A stretch of 64,000 bases of DNA from Inia geoffrensis (GCA_036417435.1 CM070901.1:160228044-160292043), one strand, 5' to 3'. Positions 32,431-44,500 are shown, counted from the first letter of the stretch. Numbers and translations are program-made. Notes: a model not told the origin generated them from the sequence alone.

Positions 32431-33690
32431 ACGCACAGATTTCAGGCACCAACCAGCAGCTTCGCCCACTCCCCTGCCCTTGCCTACACCCCGCTGCACC
32501 CTCCAGAGGCACTGGGGTGCCCGGATCCCCTAGCAGTTGACTACAGAGTCATTATTTAGTCAGGAGCTTAAATTTTAAATTGTACTTTACGTTGGGAAAG
32601 GCGCCTCCGGAGGGCAGAAGGGCTGGATTTCTAGGATCTGGGGAATTTGGTTTAGGAAAGAGGGAGGGACTTAGGCGTGCCCACAATTACTGTGTAAGTA
32701 CATGTGACATTAAAGTTTAGCAACGTCAAATGGAAGAGATCTGCACAGAATTTTTCCCTTTATTGAAGCACTCGTTTTAGTCGGGGATAACCTTTTCTAA
32801 ATCTCTACAGGTCACAAGCATTTTCTTTGAAGAGGATAACCCAAGAAGCTGAGATAAGAGAAAATAACTCTTGGTTAAGTTCAGCGAAAATATAAAACTA
32901 GTAAGAAAAGCAGGTTTTGTGTTTTCAAATACAAAAATTCATTGTATATCAAGCCTTTCTTCTGATATATTTGTGTCCCTAATATTTAGAGTTCTATTTA
33001 GACGTCAGGTTATGTATTTGCTAAAATCTTAAGTCACTGAATTTTCATTGTTACTATGGAAACAATTCTATAAACTAAATTAGCTTTCTAGTTCCTTATG
33101 TTGGGGTCAGGTACTGAAAAGTACTGTGATATCGTAAAACTGAAAAAAAAGACCCACATTTTCAAAACATTTAGTTTTTGATGGATTTCCCTCATGTCAT
33201 ATTCAGTTATACTGGACAAAGTTTATTACTTTGGTTTGATCATAATTAGCTATGCGTTTTGAGGATCATACTCTCTACTAGAAGGATACAAAATATTCAC
33301 AACTATCTCTTAATGTCACTTCTGTATTACTCTTGAGTTGTTTTCCTATTTAGTTGCATGTCCTCACATTCTGAACAGGTAATTGAAAACGTGCTTGAAA
33401 GCCACTTGGTATCAGGAGTGTTGGATGTACTCAAACTCTTGCTAGCATCCGCATTGAGAGTTCTCCCAGAAAGACCTGGGCATTGTTATAGTTTTTTTTT
33501 GTTTTGTTTTGTTTTTTTAGCCTTAATTAATTAAAACATGCAAAAGAATTCTACAAACTTGTTCCTCAAGAGAGCACATTAGATGGGTGATAAACTCTTT
33601 GTTTCAAGGAAGAAGTAATGGGAATTTTTTTCCCTCAACTTCCCCCTCTAGCTTCTGAAACTCATTTATATATTTGGAGAATTTCTTACA
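32431..33690. other. No gene recognised; repeat-poor shore of the CpG island
   Basis: About 1.26 kb in which I see no named repeat, an unusual gap for this window. If the plus-strand donor is used, this is the start of the first intron. Confidence 0.45.
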
Positions 33691-34190
33691 TTATGAGTAA
33701 TTGGTAGGAGGTGGAATCTGCCTTCTGCAACAGAATGTGGAAATGCCAGTGACTTGCTTTCCCAGAATCCCTTGTGGCTAAGACAATGGCCAGGATCTAT
33801 ACTTTGGTAATCGGTTGCACCCACCAGGGACTTTGAAGAGGGAGCTGTAAGAAGCAGGAAACTCAAAGAACCTTTTCTGACAGTGGTGATAGTTGCAGCA
33901 AGATAGTATCTCCAGGTGCCACAGTGGCAGTGCCGCTAGTGGCAGTATCCACTGTCCAGTGTCAGTGCTATCAGTGGTACCAGCTGCCATGGCTCTGCTG
34001 AGAGCAGTGTTGGTATCCTCAACAGACCAGTTCTGTGGTGTGACTTGGCTATTGTTTCTGCCTGGTTAGCATAGGCTCCAATCCCTGTGCTTTTCTCTTC
34101 CTGTGATTCTGTGAACTTTTAATACATTCATTTCTGTTTAAATCAGCCAAGGCCAGTCTCTGTGCAACTAAGAACTCTAGTACAAAATGT
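33691..34190 (+). mobile_element. Old LTR-like repeat, family not named
   Basis: GGAGGTGGAATCTGCCTTC, CCCAGAATCCCTTGTGGCTA, and an end with AACTTTTAATACATTCATTTC suggest an old LTR with a polyadenylation region. Family uncertain. Confidence 0.4.
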
Positions 34191-34209
34191 TAAAAGGCAT
34201 TTGGACATA

Positions 34210-34689
34210 TGGCCTGAAGCTTAACAGATAAAATTGTTGGAGGTAAAATGTTGTCATCAATGTTGTGTAGATGGGAATTAAAACCATGAATATAGATAGA
34301 AAGGAGAATATGAAGTAAGAGAAGAAACTAAGAACCAAGCATCACCAACTTCATCATCTAGTGGCTGTGGCTAGAGGAAGGTGAAATTGCAAATGAGCCT
34401 AAAAAGTGACTAGAGTAGAAGGAAGAGATGTGGGATAGTGTGGTGTTACAGAAACTAGAAGAGAGTAATTCAAGAAGGGAGAATTGGACCATAGTGTTAA
34501 ATACTTCTCTTAGCAGTCTAAGAGAAAAAGTCTATTAGATCTAACAACTTGGAAATCATTGACTTCAGAGAACATTATTAAGCTTGAAAGAAGGGAGCAA
34601 AATCCAGATTATCGGACTATGTGGGGATGAAGAAATAGAGATGGTGAGAATAGACAACTCTTGAGAGATTTGGTTATAAAGGGTGATAT
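34210..34689 (+). mobile_element. Old interspersed repeat, family not named
   Basis: GAATAGACAACTCTTGAGAG near 34648 and TAGTGTTAAATACTTCTC echo the repeat at 205-1080. Weakly classified. Confidence 0.4.
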
Positions 34690-34779
34690 TCCAATTACTA
34701 TTGCGGTGTAAAAAGCCAACCCAAACATAGTGGCATAAATCAAAGATTATTTATATCCATTATGCTCATGGATTCCATG

Positions 34780-35297
34780 TGTTTCAGGAAGGTGGACCCC
34801 TTCTAGGGCCCAAGAGTGGGCTCTTGTCTAACACTCGGAAATGAATTGTCTGAGGAGACACAAGTGCTGACAAAGCAAGAGGCTTTACTGGGAAGGGGCG
34901 TCCAGGTGGAGAGCAGCAGGGTAAGGGAACCCAGGAGAACGGCCCTACCACGTGGCTCCCAGTCTCAGGTTTTATGGTAATGGGGTTAGTTTCCGGGTTT
35001 TGTCTAGCCAGTCATTCTGACCCGGGGTCCTTCCTGGTGGCGTGCATCACTCAGCCAAGATGGATTCCAATGAGAAGGATTCTGGGAGGTTGGTAGGAGA
35101 TATGGACTGGCATCTCCTCTCTCCTTTTGACCTTTCCCGAATTCTTCTGGTTGGTGGTAGCTTGTTAGTTCCACATTCCTTACCAGGACCTCCTGTTGTA
35201 AGATAACTCAAGCAAGTGGTTACTATCTTGTCTGGCCAGAGCGGGCAGTTTCAGTCAGTGGTTCCCCTAACGCATGGGTCAAGAATTTGACAAGTCA
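34780..35297 (-). mobile_element. Solo LTR, ERVK-like artiodactyl type, reverse
   Basis: In the minus reading the LTR ends with a U5 containing ACTTGTGTCTCCTCAGAC, GTGTTAGACAAGAGCCC and GGGGTCCACCTTCC. It has the poly(A) signal AGTAAAG upstream and boundaries TG...CA. No internal genes are attached. Family placement is by recalled pattern. Confidence 0.65.
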
Positions 35298-35436
35298 TAG
35301 CAGAGATGGCTTGTCTCTGTTCCACAATGTCTGGAGTCTCAGCTGGGAAGACTCAAATGGCTGAGGGTGACTTGAACTGCTGGGAACTGGAATCACCTGG
35401 AGGTTTCTTCACTGACAGATCTAGTACCAAGGCTGG

Positions 35437-36043
35437 TGTAGCCGAAATTCAGCCTCTGTACCCTGGTACAGAATTGAATCTTGGAGACAGAATTTGGGGT
35501 GAAGTAGAAAAGAATAGGTTTATTGCTTTGCCAGGCAAAGGGGGCCTCAGAGGCATAATGCCCTCAAAACTGCGTGTCCCGAACTGGAGGGGATAGTGAG
35601 GGGTTTCACAGTAATGGTTCAGAGGAGGGTATGATCAGCTTGTGGACATTCTTCTGATTGGTTGGTGGTGAGGCAACTGGGAGTCAGCACCATCAGCCTT
35701 CTGGTTCCAACCAGAAGGGGTCTGTGTGCTTGTGGACAGCATACAGTTAACTTTTTTCACCTCATGGGGTTTTAGTATCTTCAAAACAACTCAAAGACAT
35801 TGTTATGTATAGCTCTTGAGGAGGAACCAGGACCCTGCCCCAAGGCTGTACTATTGTTTCTTGATGCTCCTCCCTTGTCTCCGCATCCCCCTCCCTTCCC
35901 TGATTAGCAACTGTTTGAACGTGCCCCATTGGAACTCAGGGAAGATCATGGAGGCTGAATGAAGCCTATTTCCTGTAATCAAGAAATGGGGGACACAGAG
36001 AGACTTTTGTGTCCAAGAGCCCCACAGGGTCTGCTCTGTTTCA
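35437..36043 (-). mobile_element. Solo LTR family X, copy 1, reverse
   Basis: It shares long stretches with 60456-61023 in reverse orientation: GTGAAGTAGAAAAGAATAG, TTTATTGCTTTGCCAGGCAAAG, TTGTTTCTTGA.TGCTCCTCCC and AACTCAGGGAAG. In its own sense an AATAAA-like signal precedes CTATTCTTTTCTACTTCACCC, as in an R-U5 junction. The middle 200 bp differ between the copies. Confidence 0.75.
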
Positions 36044-36345
36044 CTGGGACAACTTGAAAACTAGGCTCAGCTGTGACTGTCATCTGGAGCCCTAAACATG
36101 GCCTCTTCATGTGACTGGAGCTTGCAGCGTGCTGGCTGGGTTCTGAAAGGGAATGTCTCCAAGAGAGAGCATACCAAGAGGGGGTATTTCAAGAAAACTA
36201 GGAAGGAACTGCACAATCTTTTATACCTAGCTACAGAAGTTGCATTGCCTCACTTGCCATATTCCATTGGTTAAAGTAGTCACAAGCCTACCAAGGTTCA
36301 AGAAGAAGGGGATATAGCTGCGATCTCTTAAGGGGAAGAACGTCA

Positions 36346-36637
36346 GAGAATTTGGGGCTATTTTTTAAAGCTATTCCAGGCAAAGTGACAGGATATTAGC
36401 TAGAAGGGGATATACATAAGACTTTAAAATGTTTAATGATGATGGAAAGCATGAAGATGAGAGGAAGATACTGAATATTCAGGAGGAACAATTAATAGTG
36501 ACTGAATCTCTACAAATTCAGGGAAAAGAAGATCAAAATCTTAAATAGAGCAACAGCCCCTAGATAAGAAAAGTGATAACACTGCTATCCCCATTGAAAT
36601 TGGGGGGGGGGGGCAAAGAGAAGAGTATGGATAGGTG
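36346..36637. other. Nothing recognised; G12 run
   Basis: A run of 12 G lies at 36602-36613. The rest is unassigned. Confidence 0.4.
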
Positions 36638-37151
36638 TGTTGGTTTAAAAATGCCCACATATTCTTTGACACTGCTCCCTTCAAGAGGTAGATCCTAATT
36701 CCGCTCTGCATGAGTGTGAGCTGGACTTAGTGACTTGCTTCTAAATAATACAATAAAGCAGAAATGATAGTGTTGGATTTCAGAGTCTTGGTGATACGGG
36801 GAAAGCAGCGTCCTGCTTTTTCTTTCTGTCTCGGATCAGTTGCTCTGGGAGAAGCCAACTGCCTTAGGATGCTCAGGCAGCCATGTGGAGATGAACAGAG
36901 GCTTCCTGCCAACAGCCATGTGAATGATCCATCTTGGAGTGCATCCTCCCACCCTAGACAAGCCTTCAGCTGACTGCAGCCCCAGCTAACAGCTTGACTG
37001 TCCCTCAGGAGAGACCCTGAGCCAGAACCAACCAGCTAAGCTGCTCCTGAATTCCTGACCCTGATAAACCTTGTGAAGTACTCAATGTTTGTTGTTTTAA
37101 GCCATTAAGTTGTGGGGGTAATTTTTTATGAAGCAACAGACAACTTATACA
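36638..37151 (+). mobile_element. MaLR LTR (MLT1-like), forward
   Basis: It starts TGTTGGTTTAAAAATGCCCAC and includes CAACAGCCATGTGAATGATCC and GAGACCCTGAGCCAGAACCA. It ends with TGTTGTTTTAAGCCATTAAG and CAACTTATACA. About 514 bp. A 69-codon plus frame inside it is not a gene. Confidence 0.8.
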
Positions 37152-37182
37152 GATTGTGGTGATTAAAAGCGCTACCATAACA

Positions 37183-37474
37183 GGGACTTCCGTGGTGGTC
37201 CAGTGGTAAAGAATCCACCTTCCAACGCAAGGGACACAGGTTTGATCCCTGGTCGGGAACTAAGATCCCACATGCCACGGGGCAACTAAGCCTGCGTGCC
37301 ACAACTACTGAGCCTGCACACCTCAACTAGAGAGAGAAAACCCACACACCACAACTAGAGAGAAGCCCACATGCTGCAGTGAAGAGCCCGCATGCCGCAA
37401 TGAAGATCCCACATGCCACAATGAAGACCTGACACAGCCAAAAATAAAAGTAAATAAAATAAATATTTTTTTTA
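37183..37474 (+). mobile_element. GGGACTTCC-type long SINE, forward (first of a pair)
   Basis: Head GGGACTTCCGTGGTGGTCCA and end GACCTGACACAGCCAAAAAT. The target word AAAAGCGCTACCATAACA precedes it and AAAGTACTACCATT follows. Confidence 0.94.
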
Positions 37475-37487
37475 AAGTACTACCATT

Positions 37488-37821
37488 GGGCTTCCCTGGC
37501 GGTGCAGTGGTTAAGAATCCGCCTGCCAATGCAGGGGACACGGGTTTGAGCCCTGGTCTGGGAAGATCCCGCATGTCACAGAGCAACTAAGCTCATACGC
37601 CACAACTACTGAGCCCGTGCTCTAGAGCCTGTGAGCCACAACTACTGAAGCCCGCTCACCTAGAGCCTGTGCTCTGCAACAAGAGAAGCCACCGCAATGA
37701 GAAACCTGCACACTGCAACGAAGAGTAGCCCCCCACTTACCACAACTAGAGAAAGCCCCTGCACAGCAGCAAAGACCCAGTGCAGCCAAAAATAAATAAA
37801 TAAATTTATTATTTTTTTTAA
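37488..37821 (+). mobile_element. Long CHR SINE, forward (second of a pair)
   Basis: Head GGGCTTCCCTGGCGGTGCAG. Flanked by AAAGTACTACCATT on the left and AAAGTGCTACCATAAC on the right, the same target word as the previous SINE. Confidence 0.95.
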
Positions 37822-37944
37822 AAAGTGCTACCATAACAAAAACCTAAAAATGTGACTTTGGAACTGAACAGTGGGTCGAAGCTGGAAGGACTTGTATGTA
37901 AGTGTTAGTGAAATCTTGAGCCTTTCAAAAAAGAGTAGAGTCCT

Positions 37945-38243
37945 GGGCTTCCCTGGTGGCGCAGTGGTTGAGAATGTGCCTGCCAATGCATGGGACACAG
38001 GTTCGAGCCCTGGTCTGGGAAGATCCCACGTGCCGTGGAGCAACTGGGCCCGTGAGCCACAATTACTGAACCTGCACATCTGGAGCCTGTGCTCCGCAAC
38101 AAGAGAGGCCGCAATAGTGAGAGGCCCGCGCACTGTGATGAAGAGTGGCCCCCGCTTGCCACAACTAGGGAAAATCCTCATATAGAAATGAAGACCCAAC
38201 ACAGCCAAAAATAAATAAATTAATTAATTAATTAATTAAAAAT
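37945..38243 (+). mobile_element. Intermediate CHR SINE, forward
   Basis: Tail (TTAA)n. TSD: AGAGTAGAGTCCT on the left, AATAGTAGAGTCCT on the right. Frames of 85-126 codons are SINE translations. Confidence 0.95.
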
Positions 38244-39539
38244 AATAGTAGAGTCCTGATTGCCTTTGAGAAAGCTGTAAATGAGGACTTAAAGGAAAGT
38301 CATAAAAATTTTACTGGACATTGAAGGAGATGGTGTCCTTGTTATGTACTGGCAGAAGTTTAGCAACACTGTTGCCTACAGTAAGGCAAAAAGTAGAAAA
38401 TGTACCTAGTGAATTGGGTACTCTAGCTAAAGAGATTTCCAAGCAGAGTGTTGAAGGGGTCACCTGGTATCTTCTTGTCACTTGTAAAATATGAAAGAGA
38501 GAGATAAACCAAAGTAAGGACTGTTAAACAAAAGGAAACTAGAGCTTGCTGGTTTTGAAAAGTCCTAGCCTCTCCAAGTGGTAAATGATGCTAAAATTAA
38601 GAAATGGCTTCTGAGAACAGATTAAATGCCAGAAAACACAGTCTAAAGAGGAAGTCAAGGGAGTAGCTGTAAAAGCCTTTGTTAAGATGAAGAAAGATCT
38701 AAGGTGGTACCTCAGAGCACCCTTCAGTTGATTTTAAAAGTCCTCTAAAGATTTAAGAATGTGACTCATGGATCCTCTCAATCAAGCAATAGAATTCTAA
38801 GAAGTTTAAGGGCACTGTTCCTCAGCAGAGGGCCAGGATAGAGAAGAACTTATCTTGAAGAGCTTTGTGAGGGTGCCTTTTGTTTAACAGAGTGAACCCT
38901 AAGAAGATTCACAGGAGATCCATGTTTTTAAAAGACTGTTCCGAGGAACACTGCTTAGATTGAAAGAATCAAAGGCAATACAAAATGAAAAAATATCTTC
39001 TGACCCCCAAAATTCAACTAGTAGGATGCAATCTGTGCAAACTATGCAGTTGCAAGCATGGGCTGTCTTTCATGCAAAAGGAAGAGTGACTCAGAGGGAA
39101 GAACCAAGAGCCCAGAAGGTAGCACCAAAAGCCATGGAGGATTATCACTAGGCCTTGAGTCCTAATCAAGGAATTTCCAACATTTGCTCAGCTGGATTTC
39201 AGAATTGCTATGGAGCAATGATTCATTTGTTCCTGCATTTCTGCCTTTTTTGAATAGGAATGTCTATAGTGGTTATCTTATATGTACCCCCATTGCCTGT
39301 TTGGTGTGTATGAGGTAGATAACTTGTCTCTTTAGTTCATGAGTCTTCAGATCAAAAGAAGCTGTACTTGAGGAGCTGTACCTAAGGAATTACACCCTTA
39401 GGCAGATGTGGATTAGAGTGGTCAGAGACTCAATGAAATGGAATTTTTAACCAGTCCCTGAAATACGAACTGGAAATTAATGGACAGAAAGGAAGGGAGT
39501 ATATTTTCTGAATTGGGGCAATGGTCTGTTGATCATTGC

Positions 39540-40010
39540 TTCATTTGAATTCTGTTTGGCTGAGAGTGACAGAAAACCCAAAGTAACAATGGCTTAAACA
39601 AGATGGAAGTTTATTTTTCTCCCACAAAAGAATCTGGAGGTAGATTATCCAAGGCTAGTATAGAAGCTCTATTCTGTGAAGCCCTAAGGGAACCAGGCTG
39701 TTACCAACTCTCTGTTCTACCATTTCTAAAGTGTGGCCCTCATGCTCCTATTCTAAAATGGACCTCCAACTCCACATTCCAAGCAGAAGGATAGAGGAAG
39801 GGGAGAAGAGGAATAAAGGGCATGTACTTTTTGTCTCTTAAGGAAGATTATAGAACTGCCATATCACACTTTTATTTACATCCCATTGGCTAAAACTTAG
39901 TCTCATGGTCATATCTAGCTGCAAGAGAATCTAGGAAATGTAACCTTTAACAAGGTAGTAATGTGTATAGCTACATGTTCTATTACCAAAGAAGAAAGAG
40001 AGAAAAGATA
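39540..40010. mobile_element. Old interspersed repeat, family not named
   Basis: ACAATGGCTTAAACAAGATGG, CATCCCATTGGCTAAAACTTAG, and CATATCTAGCTGCAAGAGAATC follow a well-known mammalian repeat order. I cannot place the family. Confidence 0.45.
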
Positions 40011-40497
40011 CTGAGGGACAGCTAATAGCCTTCTCTAGTCAATATTGTTATTTGTAGATAATAGAATCCACTCTAGGTAGTTTAAACAGAAGGGGATTTA
40101 TTAGGCAATATTAGATGGCTTATGAATCTCTATGTGGTCCAGGGAATCATGTTTAATTGCTGAAAGTTCAGGACATTATCAACCAAGAGAAACTGCCAAC
40201 CGTACCACATGGCCATAGTTATAGAATTCCCAATGCTGCCTCTTCTTGATACTATGACATTAGGAATAGACAGGGCAGTCCCTGCCAGAGCTACCCCAGA
40301 AGAACCAAGTGCCTTCAGACTCTGCTTGCAAGAAGAGCTGATCTACCCATGAGTATGGCTTCTGCCTCACATTTCTCATTTCGTCCTTTCCAGTCTCAAG
40401 TTGATGCATCTATTTAGCGATGAACTATATAGCTTCAGGGGAGTCTAAGAAATACAGTTTCTAGCTTTCCAGCCTATGCAGTATAAGAATGCATACT
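40011..40497. other. Unassigned, probably another old repeat
   Basis: AACAGAAGGGGATTTATTAGGC resembles the start of an antisense LTR. No gene seen. Confidence 0.35.
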
Positions 40498-40953
40498 AGA
40501 AACTGGGTCATTTGTAGAGATGTGGATGGATCTAGAATCTGTCATACAGAGTGAAGTAAGTCAGAAAGAGAAAAACATCATATATTAATGCATGTATGTG
40601 GAATCTAGAAAAAATGGTACAGATGAACCTATTTGTAGGGCAGGAATAGAGATGCAGATGTAGAGAACATGGTCACAGGGTGAGAAGGGGAGAGTGGGAC
40701 GAATTGGGAGATTAAGATTGACATATATACACTACCATGTGTAAAATAGATAACTACTGGGAACCTGCTGTATAGCACAGGGAGCTCAGCTCGGTGCTCT
40801 GTGATGACCTAGATGAGTGGGATTGGGGGTGGGGGGTGGGAGGGAGGTCCAAGAGTGAGGGGATATATGTATACATATAACTGATTCACTTCATTGTACA
40901 GCAGAAACTAACACAACATTGTAAAGCAACTATACTTCAATTTTTTTAAAAAG
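40498..40953 (+). mobile_element. L1 3' end, forward
   Basis: AGTGAAGTAAGTCAGAAAGAG, GAACCTGCTGTATAGCACAG, and CTAACACAACATTGTAAAGC are ORF2 end and 3' UTR of the artiodactyl L1. A G-rich GGGTGGGGGGTGGG tract lies at 40827. Confidence 0.88.
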
Positions 40954-41239
40954 GCACACTATAAGGGGATTGGAAAGTATGTTTAGTGAGCCAATACACA
41001 GTATATGCAACAGTCCATCATTTTGTATACTAGTTATTCATACAACCTTCCCATAATTAGATTTCAAAAAACAGCAGTAGCAATAAAATAGTCCCACTTA
41101 ATATAATTCAACTGTCATTTTAGAAAACAAAAATTCTCACCCTGTCTGCGAAAGGGAATACCCAATGTCTCATCAGGAACTGCATCAATTTCTGGGAAAT
41201 GTTCATATCTTATCTGTTCAGTCATAATATAATATTCCT
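40954..41239. other. Nothing recognised
   Basis: Short AT-rich linker. Confidence 0.35.
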
Positions 41240-41563
41240 TTTTTCTTTTTCTTTGTCTGCATTGGGTCTTCGTTGCCGCGCGCTTGTTTTCTCTAGCTGT
41301 GGTGAGCAGGGGCTACTCTTTGTTGAGGTGCGTGGACTTCTCATTGTGGAGCAGAACATGGGCTCTAGGCACATGGGCTTCAGTAGTTGTGGCCTATGGG
41401 CTCAGTAGTTGTGGCTCATGGGCTCTAGAGCACAGGCTCAGTAGTTGTGGTGCACAGGCTCAGTTGCTCCGTGGCATGTGGGATCTTCCTGGACCAGGGA
41501 TTGAACCAATGTCCCCTGCATTGGCAGGTGGGTTCTTAACCACTGCACCACCAGGGAAGTCCC
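41240..41563 (-). mobile_element. Long CHR SINE, reverse
   Basis: GCATTGGGTCTTCGTTGCCG through ACCACCAGGGAAGTCC. TSD: CATAATATAATATTC on the left, CATAATATGATATTC on the right. Confidence 0.94.
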
Positions 41564-42522
41564 ATAATATGATATTCTGTAATCAAGAAAGAAAATGGGT
41601 GTAGCTACTACAGTCCTATTTCTGAAACTGGTCAAAAGACAATAGTTGGCATTTATAATTTCCTTCCTCTACTCCGTAGTCTATGTTCCATACTCCATAA
41701 TATCTTTTGTCTCCTATGATCTTTTTTTACCTCAAATCTATTTTATTAGATTGTGGATTACTCTCTTCTGGATTATTTTGATTCATATATGCCTGTCATA
41801 GCTTTTTCTATCCTATTTTTAACGTTTCCTTTTTTCAAAAGAAATATATGCTTTGGTTAATCATATTGTTGGATTTTTAAAGCTGGTCTGAGAGTTTTGG
41901 CCTTTTAGTTTTGAATTTAATGCAATTACATTTATTGTATTCACAGTTAAATTCGGATTTACTTCTGTCATTTTTTAAATTCTTTTCCATTAGAGTTTAT
42001 TACATGATATTGAATATTGTTCCCTGTGCTATAAAATAGGACCTTATTGTTTACCGTCATATTATTTTATATTTTACATTTGCTTCATGTTTTATTTATT
42101 TTATGCTATTGTTGTTGTTCTTCCATATAGTCCATTGGCTATATTGAGTTTTCTTCTGCTGATTTAAAAGTTATATATTTATATTTTGTTTGAATTGTGG
42201 TTGCCCTTAATTTATTACCTATATTCATGTTTGTTTGTTTGTTTTACCCTTTTGGATAATTAAATGTATAAATATATATTTCTTCCCCTTAATAAGCAAA
42301 TACTTAAGCACACCCTCATGTCTCTTTTTCTCCACCCTCCTCCAATATTGATATTTTGGTAATGGATTTTTTTTTTCAATTTTTATCTTATTTGACATAA
42401 ACCTTTTTTCTTTAAAGACAAAGATAAACTTTACCAAAGTATTTGAACACTCTTATTTCTTCCATCTCTTGGAGCATCTCCCAGATTTGTTTCTCATCCT
42501 GAGTACTTTCTTCAAGATCCTT

Positions 42523-42674
42523 TTTTAAAAATATATTTATTTACTTATTTATTTATTTGGCTGTACAGGATCTTAATTGTGGCATGTGGGATGTAGTTCC
42601 CTGACCAGGGATTGAACACAGGGCCCCTGCATTGGGAGCACAGAGTCTTAGCCAGTGGGCCACCAGGAAAGTTC
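42523..42674 (-). mobile_element. GGGACTTCC-type SINE, reverse
   Basis: TTTATTTATTTGGCTGTACAGG through GGGCCACCAGGAAAGTTCC. TSD: CAAGATC and CAAGATTG flanks. Confidence 0.88.
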
Positions 42675-43315
42675 CAAGATTGTTTTTAGATGTTTGTCTT
42701 TGTGCAGCAAAGCATCTAAGGCTTCGTGTGATGGAGAATATGTTTATTATGCTCTAATATTTGAATGACAATTTGACTGGATATAAAATTCTAGAATCTG
42801 AGTTCTCTTCCTTTGATACTTTAAAGCATACTGCTCTATTCTTATCTTGCATCCAGTGTTGCTGCTGAGTAGTATATCAATTTGCTCTTTCTATGGAGAC
42901 CTTTACAATTTTCTCTTTGTCTTTGATATTCTTACATTTTACATTTGATATTCTTAGATTTTGTTATAATGTGTCTAGATTTTCCCTTAATGCTCCCGTT
43001 TGGCACTCTATGGGCTCTGTTAGTCTAACACCTTTGATCCTTCTTTAATTCTGTGAAGGTTACCTTCATTATTTAAAATTTTATTTACTCCTCTCCATTT
43101 TCCCCCTTCCTGCTGGGACCCCTAATTTTCTAGATGTAGACATTTCTATTCCTATCCTCCATGTCTCTTGACTTTTCTTTTTATATTCTCTTTGTCCTTT
43201 CTTGCTATTTTATGGGAAATTTCTTCAATATGGTCTTGAAATTTACTATTTTTTCTTCACCCATATCTATCCTTCCATTTATTCTATCTCTTGTGTTCTT
43301 TCTTTCAAGTATTAC

Positions 43316-43519
43316 TTTTTTTGTGTGTGTGGTACACGGGCCTCTCACTGTTGTGGCCTCTCCTGTTGCGGAGCACAGGCTCTGGATGCGCAGGCTCAGC
43401 GGCCATGGCTCACGGGCCTAGCCACTCCGCGGCATGTGGGATCTTCCCGGACTGGGGCACGAACCCGTGTCCCTGCATCGGCAGGTGGACTCTCAACCAC
43501 TGCGCCACCAGGGAAGCCC
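43316..43519 (-). mobile_element. Short CHR SINE, reverse
   Basis: GGTACACGGGCCTCTCACTG through GCGCCACCAGGGAAGCCC. TSD: TCAAGTATTAC on both sides. Confidence 0.95.
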
Positions 43520-43683
43520 TCAAGTATTACATTTAAATGCTAATATTTCTTCGTGGCTCTTTTTTATGATTTCTCATTATTGCCTCATATTGTTAATGTA
43601 ATCTGTTATCTAAGTATATTTATCATTCCTATCTTAAAACTTTGATCCTTTTATTCCAGTATTTCTTAGATTATATGTATGTA

Positions 43684-43685
<2 letters not shown>

Positions 43686-43722
<37 letters not shown>
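43686..43722. repeat. (GT)n microsatellite
   Basis: About 18 GT units. Confidence 0.95.
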
Positions 43723-43724
<2 letters not shown>

Positions 43725-43735
43725 TTTACTTTGTT

Positions 43736-44045
43736 TTTTTTTATGATGGTTGTATTTTGGCCTGTGAACTCATGTTACCCTGGGAGTATTAGCTAGTCTG
43801 TCTGCTAATGCTTCTCACACTGTACTTCTCAAACTGTGGTGAAGAACCAGATTGCTTTTTTCCCAATCTGTTGCAGGCCTATTTATTATATAAAACTTTT
43901 GACACACCTACTTTCATTTTCTGTACTTCTTATAAGCCAGGGACATCAGTCCTTGAACTATACTTTGACTAGTGTTGTAATGCATATTGGGAAATGGTAT
44001 TAGTTCAGGGTGGTATATTGTATTAAACTTTCCAACTATTCCCAT
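43736..44045. other. Unassigned
   Basis: CACACTGTACTTCTCAAACTG near 43817 resembles the end of another hAT element. No gene seen. Confidence 0.35.
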
Positions 44046-44500
44046 CTTTTACTCTGAGAGGATTATATATCATCACCCACTGCTATGTGACTTTCAATGC
44101 CTCTCTGAAGACAGAGTGTTTTTCCCTGCTTCATCATCTGGTTTGGTTTTGTGACTGGCTTGGACCAGTGGAATATGAGCAGTGACAGCATGCCTGGTCT
44201 AAGCAGGAGCTTTAAGAGGCATCCTGTGTTTCCACCAGCTTTCTTGTTCTTCCATTCTGCTGCAAGAATAGTGTGACCCAAATAGGGGCTGCTCTTACAG
44301 CCCAGCCTATGCCCTAGAGTGAAGCACATGGAGCCACAGAAGCTGACCTGCAATCGCCAACATGTAATAAGCAATAAATATTTGTTGGTTGTTGTAAACC
44401 AAGGGTTGGCAAACTACAGTCCATGGGCCAAATCCATCTATTATCTTTGTAAGGCTAAGATTTTCTTTTTCATTTTTGAAAGGTTGAAAAGTAATCAAAA

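Larger units (their letters stand above)
34690..36345 (-). mobile_element. MLT1-like LTR, reverse, split by two other LTRs
   Basis: Three pieces (34690-34779, 35298-35436, 36044-36345) read in order as an antisense MaLR LTR. They run from the tail (TATTGCGGTGTAAAAAGCC, GTGGCATAAATC) through CTCAGCTGGGAAGACTC to CATGGCCTCTTCATGTGAC and CATATTCCATTGGTTAAAG. Joined they total about 530 bp, a normal LTR length. The gaps are exactly the two other LTRs. Confidence 0.7.
37152..39530 (+). pseudogene. MaLR internal remnant following its LTR
   Basis: After the LTR, phrases such as GTGACTTTGGAACTGAACAG, GGCAGAAGTTTAGCAACACTG, GATTTCCAAGCAGAGTGTTGAAGG and AGAACCAAGAGCCCAGAAGG follow the order of MaLR internal sequence, which is largely non-coding. 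No matching 3' LTR is seen after 39530. Three SINEs interrupt it. Confidence 0.65.
41640..43735 (-). mobile_element. Old L1, reverse, carrying two SINEs
   Basis: It contains reversed L1 phrases: GGCCTTTTAGTTTTGAATTTAATGC, TATGCTCTAATATTTGAATG, ATAATGTGTCTAGATTTTCCC, and the ORF1-region phrase AAATTTCTTCAATATGGTC. A small younger L1 3' fragment (ATTGAATATTGTTCCCTGTGC) is embedded near 41990-42050. SINEs lie at 42523 and 43316. No frame is intact. Confidence 0.65.

Noticed and set aside
36764..36973. 69-codon plus frame with a plausible start
   Set aside because: It lies wholly inside a MaLR LTR.
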